From: Paradesertivirga sp036399495
Lineage (GTDB): Bacteria; Bacteroidota; Bacteroidia; Sphingobacteriales; Sphingobacteriaceae
Assembly (NCBI GenBank): GCA_036399495.1
Contig: DASWMZ010000096.1
Span: 1-27,749 of the forward strand
Reading direction: 5' to 3'
Length of the DNA: 27,749 bases
Shown: piece after piece, positions 22,020-27,749 of the stretch
How the letters are laid out: the number at the start of each line of letters is the position of its first letter
How positions within the stretch are numbered: position 1 is the stretch's first letter
Position numbers and translations under genes: made by a program
The notes under the pieces: generated by a model
Told to the model about the DNA's origin: nothing
Seen by the model: the letters and a program-made list of their open reading frames with translations, nothing else
Database searches by the model: none

Positions 22020-22514
22020 CTAAACTTTTATACCTCTATAATACTCCTGAGCCTTATAATCTTTCCTCAACGGGTAGCCTTCCCAATCGTCGGGCAATAG
22101 TACCCGTCTTAAATCAGGATGATTTTCAAAGCTGATACCCAGCAAATCGTACGCTTCACGTTCGTGCCATTCGGCCGTGCGCCATACAGAAGTAACAGAT
22201 GGAAATGCAGGTAATTCCTCCCGACTGCGATCGTGATATTTTACAACTTTCAGCGTAAGCTGTTTCTTAAAAGGAATGGAAGCAAGGTGATAAACCACAC
22301 CGAACATGTTTTCTTCAATACCATAATCAACGCCGCTTAGACATTCCAATAAATCGAAATAGGTGTTTTGATTGTCTCTGAGTTCCAGGCAAACATCAGC
22401 AATTTTATCAGGATGGATTACTAAGGCGGGCTGAAGTCCGGTTGTTTCTACTTTTACAATAACATCCGAACCAAATTTGGTTATTATCAAATCTTTGAGT
22501 GCCTCGAAATTCAT
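22020..22514 (-). CDS. nuoC: NADH-quinone oxidoreductase subunit C
   Basis: The 164-residue protein is the 30-kDa-type subunit of complex I, which sits beside NuoD in the hydrophilic arm. The diagnostic block AEWHEREAYDLLGISFENHP (about 114-133) followed by DLRRVLLPDDWEGYPLRKDY is complete. NuoC and NuoD are separate genes here, not the fused NuoCD of some proteobacteria. Only one base lies between the pdxH stop and this ATG, and its own stop adjoins the nuoD ATG. Expression is therefore likely from the pdxH promoter. Confidence 0.95.
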   Translation of the reverse strand: MNFEALKDLIITKFGSDVIVKVETTGLQPALVIHPDKIADVCLELRDNQNTYFDLLECLSGVDYGIEENMFGVVYHLASIPFKKQLTLKVVKYHDRSREELPAFPSVTSVWRTAEWHEREAYDLLGISFENHPDLRRVLLPDDWEGYPLRKDYKAQEYYRGIKV

Positions 22515-22515
22515 A

Positions 22516-23169
22516 TCAGGGAGCTAAGCGCACAATCTTCCAGCTGTTTTTATCTGAACGCTTATAAACAATACGATCATGAAGTCTTCCGGGACGCCCC
22601 TGCCAAAATTCAACAACCTGTGGCTTCAAAACATAACCGCCCCAATAAGCAGGCTTTGGAACATCTTTTTCGGCAAATTTGCCAAGTAGCTCGTTCCATG
22701 AATTTTCAAGTGGTTCTCGGCCACTTATTTCCTGACTCTGTTGAGAAGCAATTGCGCCCACTTGACTTTCTTTAGGCCGCGAATGAAAATATTTTTCTGA
22801 TTCCTCTTTACTAACTTTCTCAATGGTGCCTTCTATTCGCACTTGTCTTTCTAATTCAGCCCAGAAAAAAACCATTGAAGCAGCAGGATTCTTTGAAATT
22901 TCCTTTCCTTTTCTACTTAAATAGTTAGTATAGAATGTGAAACCGCTTTTATCAAATCCCTTAAGAAGTAATACTCGTGCAGACGGTTTTCCATCATGGG
23001 TTGCCGTTGCCAATGTCATGGCATTTGGCTCATATAAACCGCCATCAAGTGCTTCTGCAAACCATTTTGCAAACTGGCTTATTGGATCAGCAGCAACATC
23101 TTTCTCAGATAATGAGGCCGAACGGTAATCTTTTCTAAGATTTTCTAAAGTTTCTTTTTTTATCGCCAT
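22516..23169 (-). CDS. pdxH: Pyridoxamine 5'-phosphate oxidase
   Basis: ATG at 23169 gives 217 residues, close to the usual family length; the upstream ATG at 23181 lies inside the -7 element and is rejected. The enzyme oxidises pyridoxine or pyridoxamine 5'-phosphate to pyridoxal 5'-phosphate with FMN. Visible signatures are RVLLLKGFDKSGFTFYTNY, SRKGKEISKNPAASMVFFW, RQVRIEGTIEKVS, SRPKESQVGAIASQQSQ, and a C-terminal block with EFWQGRPGRLHDRIVYKR and the terminal RLAP. The gene is first in a pdxH-nuoC-nuoD cluster, an unexpected partner for complex I genes. A -7 box lies 9 bases upstream of the ATG. Confidence 0.95.
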   Translation of the reverse strand: MAIKKETLENLRKDYRSASLSEKDVAADPISQFAKWFAEALDGGLYEPNAMTLATATHDGKPSARVLLLKGFDKSGFTFYTNYLSRKGKEISKNPAASMVFFWAELERQVRIEGTIEKVSKEESEKYFHSRPKESQVGAIASQQSQEISGREPLENSWNELLGKFAEKDVPKPAYWGGYVLKPQVVEFWQGRPGRLHDRIVYKRSDKNSWKIVRLAP

Positions 23170-23178
23170 AATGATTTG

Positions 23179-23186
23179 CAAACTTA
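23179..23186 (-). promoter_or_regulatory. -7 box of the pdxH-nuoC-nuoD cluster
   Basis: On the minus strand this is TAAGTTTG, a perfect TAnnTTTG and the same octamer as before the S4-aroB operon. It ends 9 bases before the ATG at 23169, so the leader would be only about 5 bases. Confidence 0.5.
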
Positions 23187-23336
23187 CTAAATCCTCAATA
23201 GAAAATGGCGATTGATGTTTTTTAACCTAGCCCGCGAGAGTACCAGTTCAAATATTTTTCTTGCTCAAAAACAAGATTGAATTTTTCTTAAAACATTCTC
23301 CTACTTAAAAACATATATTAGTTATAATATAAATTC

Positions 23337-23900
23337 ATGCTAAATCAAATACCACCTCAAACGGGGAGCTTATTAATCTCCGAACCATTTATGGCCGATC
23401 CGAATTTTAAGCGGTCGGTAGTTTTATTATCGGAACATACTGAAGAAGGAACGGTAGGGTATGTGTTGAACCAAAAAAGTGATTTTTACTTGAAAGACCT
23501 AGTTCCTGATTTTGAAACTCAAGGCTACCCTGTGTATGTTGGAGGGCCGGTAGGGAACGATACGCTCCATTTCATTCACCGTTGCTATGATAAGATGAAT
23601 AGCGGTACCGAGATTGCCAATGGTATTTATTGGGGTGGTAATTTCGAAACATTAAAGCTTCTCGTAAATACAAACCAGGTTGACGAAACAGAGGTGATGT
23701 TTTTTGTAGGTTATTCGGGATGGGACCTGGGACAGTTAGATCAAGAACTGGAACAGAACTCCTGGCTGGTTACAAATACGTACAATCAGGATCTCTTATT
23801 TGCTGATGAGGAAGAAAATCTTTGGAAGGATATAGTGATAGGCCTTGGACCAAAATATGCTCACATTGTTAATTTTCCTGAAAATCCATTATGGAACTGA
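23337..23900 (+). CDS. YqgE/AlgH family protein
   Basis: The 187-residue cytoplasmic protein matches the UPF0301 (YqgE/AlgH) family: GSLLISEPFMADPNFKRSV (10-28), LLSEHTEEGTVGYVLNQ (30-46), VYVGGPVGNDTLHFIH (66-81), then a FFVGYSGWDLGQLDQELEQN segment (122-141). The hallmark GYxGWxxGQLxxEL motif is present. Its biochemical role is not known; AlgH in Pseudomonas is linked to alginate regulation, but that function does not transfer safely. The gene is monocistronic by context: divergent from pdxH and convergent with pyrB, with 4 bases between the stop codons. Confidence 0.92.
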   Translation: MLNQIPPQTGSLLISEPFMADPNFKRSVVLLSEHTEEGTVGYVLNQKSDFYLKDLVPDFETQGYPVYVGGPVGNDTLHFIHRCYDKMNSGTEIANGIYWGGNFETLKLLVNTNQVDETEVMFFVGYSGWDLGQLDQELEQNSWLVTNTYNQDLLFADEEENLWKDIVIGLGPKYAHIVNFPENPLWN

Positions 23901-23904
23901 GATT

Positions 23905-24843
23905 TTAATCTCTTTGTCCGGCTAATAAATAAAGCACTGCCATACGCACTGCCACCCCATTTTCTACCTGGTCTAAAATAATAGACTGTTTGCTATCCGC
24001 GACGTCGCTAGTAATCTCTACACCACGATTTATTGGTCCGGGATGCATCACCGTTATTTCTTTATCCAGAGAGTCTAGAATATTTTTGTTTAAGCCGTAA
24101 AGCATAGTGTATTCCCTTATCGAAGGGAAGTATTTGATATCCTGTCGCTCTAGCTGAATTCGTAGCATGTTGGCTACATCGCACCATTGCAATGCTCTCA
24201 TTAAATCGAATTCTACTTTCACGCCAAGTGACTTAATATACTTGGGTATGAGCGTCGTTGGTCCGCAAACCATAACGTCTGCGCCTAATTTTTGCAAACA
24301 TAAAATATTCGAAAGGGCCACTCTTGAGTGTAGAATATCTCCAATAATCGTGACTTTTTTCCCAGCTACGTCGCCATATTTTTCTCTAATTGAGAAAGCA
24401 TCGAGCAGGGCTTGGGTTGGATGTTCATGCGCACCATCACCGGCATTAACAATCTGAGCTTTGACTTTTTTGCTAAGAAATACTCCGGCACCAGGGTAGG
24501 GGTGACGCATTACTACCATATCCACTTTCATGGCCAAAATATTATTTACAGTGTCGATAAGCGTTTCACCTTTGCTTACTGAGGAGGATGAGGCTGCAAA
24601 ATTTACGGTATCAGCAGAAAGCCTTTTTTGGGCAAGTTCGAATGATAAGCGGGTACGTGTAGAGTTTTCAAAAAAGATATTCGCGATTGTTATGTCCCGT
24701 AAGGAGGGGACCTTCTTAATCGGTCGATTCAATACATCCTTAAAAGTATCAGCAGTTTCAAAAATTAGTTGAATATCATTTTCGTTTAGATCTTTTATTC
24801 CTAAAAGATGCCTGGTACTCAACTTCTGATTACTTTCTGCCAT
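23905..24843 (-). CDS. pyrB: Aspartate carbamoyltransferase catalytic subunit
   Basis: The 312-residue enzyme joins carbamoyl phosphate and aspartate in de novo pyrimidine synthesis. Signatures: FFENSTRTRLSFE (57-69) for carbamoyl phosphate, SSVSKGETL (87-95), VMRHPYPGAG (111-120), HEHPTQALLDAF (139-150), and VMHPGPINRGVEI in the second half. Length is normal. The gene follows pyrR with the ATG directly after its stop codon, so they form an operon. No pyrI regulatory gene is in the window. Confidence 0.96.
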   Translation of the reverse strand: MAESNQKLSTRHLLGIKDLNENDIQLIFETADTFKDVLNRPIKKVPSLRDITIANIFFENSTRTRLSFELAQKRLSADTVNFAASSSSVSKGETLIDTVNNILAMKVDMVVMRHPYPGAGVFLSKKVKAQIVNAGDGAHEHPTQALLDAFSIREKYGDVAGKKVTIIGDILHSRVALSNILCLQKLGADVMVCGPTTLIPKYIKSLGVKVEFDLMRALQWCDVANMLRIQLERQDIKYFPSIREYTMLYGLNKNILDSLDKEITVMHPGPINRGVEITSDVADSKQSIILDQVENGVAVRMAVLYLLAGQRD

Positions 24844-25392
24844 CTATTCTGCTGTTTCTGATAGTAAAATAACTTTATCTTCCTGGTCAGCTTCTTTCCA
24901 GGTTACCAAAACTTTTTGAGAGTCTATCGAATCAACCTGTAATCCGATATAATCAGGTTCGATAGGCAAATGCCTCGAAAAACGCCTGTCAATCAAAACT
25001 AATAACTCAACTTTTTCAGGTCTCCCAAACGCAAGCATTGCATCCATGGCCGATCGGATGGTTCTTCCAGTCCATAGCACATCATCGATAAGAATTACCT
25101 TTTTGCCTTCAATAATAAAGTCAATATGTGTACTATTAGGAACCAATGGACCTTCACGTCGCCTGAAATCATCACGAAAAAAGGTGATGTCAAGGTTTCC
25201 GTTTAATATGGTTGCCTGCGGCAAGATATTTCTAAGTTCGGCTGCAATTCGGTTTGAAAGAAAAATCCCGCGAGGTTGAATTCCTAAAATTACAGAGTTC
25301 GAGAAGTCGTTATGATTTTCAATTAACTGATGGCAGAGGCGCTTGATGGTTATCTGAAACTTTTGGCCGTCTAAAAGGGTTAAGTTTTGCAT
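24844..25392 (-). CDS. pyrR: PyrR bifunctional regulator / uracil phosphoribosyltransferase
   Basis: The 182-residue protein is a type I phosphoribosyltransferase. The PRPP loop is VILIDDVLWTGRTIRSAM (99-116), and the start ILGIQPRGIFLSNRIA (35-50) is also typical. In Firmicutes PyrR binds pyr mRNA and causes attenuation, and it also has uracil phosphoribosyltransferase activity. Here it is the first gene of a pyrR-pyrB operon. The predicted leader is too short for an attenuator, so in this organism regulation of its own operon by that route appears unlikely, and it may act in another way. Confidence 0.92.
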   Translation of the reverse strand: MQNLTLLDGQKFQITIKRLCHQLIENHNDFSNSVILGIQPRGIFLSNRIAAELRNILPQATILNGNLDITFFRDDFRRREGPLVPNSTHIDFIIEGKKVILIDDVLWTGRTIRSAMDAMLAFGRPEKVELLVLIDRRFSRHLPIEPDYIGLQVDSIDSQKVLVTWKEADQEDKVILLSETAE

Positions 25393-25407
25393 CAGTTATG
25401 ATTTGGG

Positions 25408-25415
25408 CAAAGGTA
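25408..25415 (-). promoter_or_regulatory. -7 box of the pyrR-pyrB operon
   Basis: On the minus strand this is TACCTTTG, a perfect match to TAnnTTTG. It ends 15 bases before the pyrR ATG at 25392, so the expected leader is about ten bases. No clear -33 element is seen. Confidence 0.55.
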
Positions 25416-25456
25416 AAAAATTAATCAGATTGATGAGAATTTTATTAGGCAACCTA

Positions 25457-25499
25457 GTCATCGGCCTTACTACATTCAATCTGCCATTCATCCGATGAC
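25457..25499. repeat. Inverted repeat between pyrR and rpsA
   Basis: GTCATCGG (25457-25464) and CCGATGAC (25492-25499) are exact inverted repeats with a 27-base loop. The right arm shares TCATCCGAT with the hairpin at 207-239, so both may belong to a small repeat family. Confidence 0.35.
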
Positions 25500-25502
25500 A
25501 GT

Positions 25503-25538
25503 AAAACAAAAAACCCCTGCTGAATACAGCAAGGGTTA
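25503..25538 (-). terminator. Intrinsic terminator of rpsA
   Basis: AACCCCTGCTG (25512-25522) and CAGCAAGGGTT (25527-25537) pair with one mismatch around an AATA loop. On the minus strand the stem is followed by TTTTTG and TTTT, a typical intrinsic terminator 20 bases after the rpsA stop. Confidence 0.88.
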
Positions 25539-25558
25539 ATATTACGAGGTTTCAATTA

Positions 25559-27541
25559 TTATTCAGCTCCTTCTTCTTCAGTTGCTTTTTTAGCAGCAGG
25601 CTTTTTAGCAGCAGCCTTAACTTCGGCACCTTCCATTTGCTCTTTTAGTTGAGCTAATACATCAAGGTCACCTAAAGTTGATTTTTCAACTGAATCTTTA
25701 ACTTTCTTCACTGCGCTTGTAGTTGCTTTCACATCTTTTTGTTTCTGCGCTCTCTCTTCGTTACGGGCCTCATTTCTGGCTTCTTCCCATATACGAGAGT
25801 GAGATACTACAATACGTTTAGACTCTTTGTTAAATTCAATGATTTTGAAACTAGTAGCTTCTTCAGCTTTAAGAACAGCACCATCTTCTTTTACAGTATG
25901 TTTGCTTGGAGCAAATCCTTCAACACCGTATGGAAGAGCAATGATTGCACCTTTCTCCGTTACTTTAAGAACAGTACCTTCATGAATGGAATCTAAAGTA
26001 AAGATGGTTTCAAAAGTTTCCCAAGGGTTTTCCTCAAGTTGCTTATGTCCCAAACTTAACTTGCGGTTATCTTCGTCTAATTCCAATACAACCACATCTA
26101 ATACTTCACCTACTTTGGTAAATTCATTAGGGTGATTAACTTTCTTAGACCATGATAGATCTGATATGTGAATTAAGCCGTCAATTCCTTCTTCGATCTC
26201 AACAAAAACACCAAAGTTGGTCATATTCTTAACGACCGCTTTGTGCTGACTGCCAACAGTATATCTCGCAGCGATGTCTTTCCAAGGATCTGGAGTTAAT
26301 TGTTTGATACCAAGGCTCATTTTGCGCTCATCGCGATCTAATGTTAAAACCTGAGCTTCAATTTCATCACTTACTTTAAGGAAGTCTTGGGGGTTACGCA
26401 GGTTTTGAGACCATGACATTTCTGATACGTGGATCAAACCTTCAACACCTGGAGTGATTTCAAGGAATGCACCATAATCTGCAACAGTAACAATTTTACC
26501 TTTAACCTGAGATCCAACAGCAATGTTAGTATCTAAAGATTCCCAAGGATGAGAAGTAAGTTGTTTTGAACCAAGGGCGATACGTTTTTTCTCATCATCA
26601 AAATCAAGTACCACAACGTTGATCTTCTGATCAAGTGATAATACTTCTTTCGGATGCTCAATACGTCCCCATGAAATATCAGTAATGTGAAGTAATCCAT
26701 CAACACCACCAAGATCTATAAATACACCGAAATCAGTAATGTTTTTAACAGTTCCTTCAAGAACCTGTCCTTTTTCTAGTTTAGCAACAATTTCTGTTTT
26801 TTGGTTTTCAAGATCGTCTTCAATAAGAACTTTATGTGAAACAACAACGTTTTTAAATTCATGGTTGATTTTTACAACTTTGAATTCCATTGTTTTTCCT
26901 ACGTATATATCATAGTCGCGGATTGGCTTAATGTCAATCTGAGAGCCTGGCAAGAAAGCCTCAACACCCATAATGTCAACAATAAGACCACCTTTTGTAC
27001 GGCTTTTAACATAACCGTTAATGATAATGTCATTTTCAAGAGCTTCATTGATAAGCTCCCAAGACCGTTGAGTTTTTGCGCGTTTGCGTGAAAGAACCAA
27101 TTGTCCATTAAGATCTTCTTGTGATTCTACAAATACATCAACCGAATCACCAATTTTAAGATCAGGAGTATCACGGAATTCAGATAGAGAAACCATACCG
27201 TCTGATTTAAAACCAACGTTAAGTATCACATCTTTGCTGTTAATATTAACAACAATACCGCTGATAATTTCCCCTTTATTGATCTGGTTGAAAGTACCGG
27301 CATACATTTGCTCAAGGCTTGAACGCTCTTCCTGGCTGTAATTGCCAAATCCTTTGTCGCTTGCATCCCAATCGAAATCTCCCGATGGGGTGATCAGCGT
27401 TTTAGACTTAATGTCTTCAATTGACAATGAATCAGCTTCTGATTCAATGTTTTCTTTTTCCGTAACCCTTGTGGTTTCTTCGCCAAGAAGTTCTGCTGAT
27501 TTAGCGATTAACTCCTTTTCTGCTTCTTGTTTTTTGGCCAT
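25559..27541 (-). CDS. rpsA: 30S ribosomal protein S1
   Basis: The 660-residue protein contains six S1 RNA-binding domains at about 85-155, 170-240, 256-328, 341-415, 427-502 and 515-585. Domains 3-5 are the most alike, with repeated GxVxxxxxFGxFV and GLIHxSxxSW patterns. A charged extension of about 80 residues comes first, and the chain ends in an Ala/Lys-rich tail (641-654) followed by EEEGAE. S1 helps recruit mRNA with weak or no Shine-Dalgarno to the 30S subunit, important in a lineage that seldom uses such sites. The length is above the 557 residues of the E. coli protein but usual for Bacteroidota. AGGAG lies 12 bases before the ATG. Promoter and terminator are both recognisable. Confidence 0.95.
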   Translation of the reverse strand: MAKKQEAEKELIAKSAELLGEETTRVTEKENIESEADSLSIEDIKSKTLITPSGDFDWDASDKGFGNYSQEERSSLEQMYAGTFNQINKGEIISGIVVNINSKDVILNVGFKSDGMVSLSEFRDTPDLKIGDSVDVFVESQEDLNGQLVLSRKRAKTQRSWELINEALENDIIINGYVKSRTKGGLIVDIMGVEAFLPGSQIDIKPIRDYDIYVGKTMEFKVVKINHEFKNVVVSHKVLIEDDLENQKTEIVAKLEKGQVLEGTVKNITDFGVFIDLGGVDGLLHITDISWGRIEHPKEVLSLDQKINVVVLDFDDEKKRIALGSKQLTSHPWESLDTNIAVGSQVKGKIVTVADYGAFLEITPGVEGLIHVSEMSWSQNLRNPQDFLKVSDEIEAQVLTLDRDERKMSLGIKQLTPDPWKDIAARYTVGSQHKAVVKNMTNFGVFVEIEEGIDGLIHISDLSWSKKVNHPNEFTKVGEVLDVVVLELDEDNRKLSLGHKQLEENPWETFETIFTLDSIHEGTVLKVTEKGAIIALPYGVEGFAPSKHTVKEDGAVLKAEEATSFKIIEFNKESKRIVVSHSRIWEEARNEARNEERAQKQKDVKATTSAVKKVKDSVEKSTLGDLDVLAQLKEQMEGAEVKAAAKKPAAKKATEEEGAE

Positions 27542-27583
27542 TAATTAATTTTTCTCCTTTTTCCCAACGTTGAATTGGGATTG

Positions 27584-27613
27584 CAAAGGTATGGAAATAG
27601 ATTATATACAAAA
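27584..27613 (-). promoter_or_regulatory. Promoter of rpsA
   Basis: On the minus strand TTTTG (27613-27609) is followed after 17 bases by TACCTTTG (27591-27584), a perfect -33/-7 pair of Bacteroidota type. The start near 27579 would leave a leader of about 38 bases. Confidence 0.68.
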
Positions 27614-27723
27614 GAAATTTTTCGATTATTTTATTGATAGCTAGCGCATTTCGCTTTCGTTATAATTTATGAAACTATACCAGCCTTAACAGTGTTTTAA
27701 CATAACATCTATCAAAAGAAGCT

Positions 27724-27749
27724 ATGGAAGATCATAAAGACAATACAAA
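27724..27749 (+). CDS. Possible start of the next gene, cut by the window edge
   Basis: ATG at 27724 is followed by eight open codons (MEDHKDNT) to the window end. It is divergent from rpsA, with 182 bases between. A charged, polar beginning is compatible with a real cytoplasmic protein, but such a short stretch proves nothing. No strong promoter or ribosome binding site was found just upstream. Confidence 0.3.

Overview
The window looks like chromosomal DNA of a Bacteroidota bacterium, most likely of the Sphingobacteriaceae (Pedobacter/Mucilaginibacter type). Supporting signs are several promoter-like boxes of the TAnnTTTG type, few Shine-Dalgarno sequences, AT-rich intergenic DNA, a long six-domain ribosomal protein S1, separate nuoC and nuoD genes, and a pyrR-pyrB pair. 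The genus is an inference; no 16S gene is present.

Layout, left to right. 1-203: the C-terminal end of an M16 peptidase. 361-8819: mixed housekeeping and accessory genes, namely pfkB, a GH1-like glycosidase, a small outer-membrane-type protein, a WecA/TagO-family sugar-phosphate transferase with an alpha/beta hydrolase and a topoisomerase IB in line, a TauE/SafE exporter and an MFS transporter. 8851-10707: an HscA-type Hsp70. 10932-11174: a self-contained RNA unit with promoter, an odd class II tRNA-like gene and a terminator. 11188-14434: a likely regulated locus with a sugar porter and a PhyH dioxygenase in one operon and a divergent AraC regulator; a perfect palindrome lies over the PhyH promoter. 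14506-18224: M28 peptidase, S4-domain protein plus aroB, and proline dehydrogenase. 18295-20790: a small lipoprotein, an ECF-like sigma factor, a membrane-anchored trypsin-like protease with an anti-sigma-like N-terminus, and another lipoprotein. 20826-23169: pdxH-nuoC-nuoD. 23337-25392: YqgE/AlgH and pyrR-pyrB. 25559-27541: rpsA. The last 26 bases may begin another gene.

Most of the window is ordinary core metabolism: glycolysis, shikimate pathway, proline catabolism, pyrimidine and B6 synthesis, complex I and translation. No insertion sequence, prophage, CRISPR array or defence cassette was seen. The most unusual element is the RNA gene at 10997-11105. It has an intact tRNA elbow and acceptor, a class II body with an extra-long variable arm, a discriminator G typical of serine tRNAs, and an anticodon loop that reads GUC (Asp). 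The sigma factor plus protease pair, the palindromic operator, and several -7 boxes lying almost on start codons are the other points worth following up.
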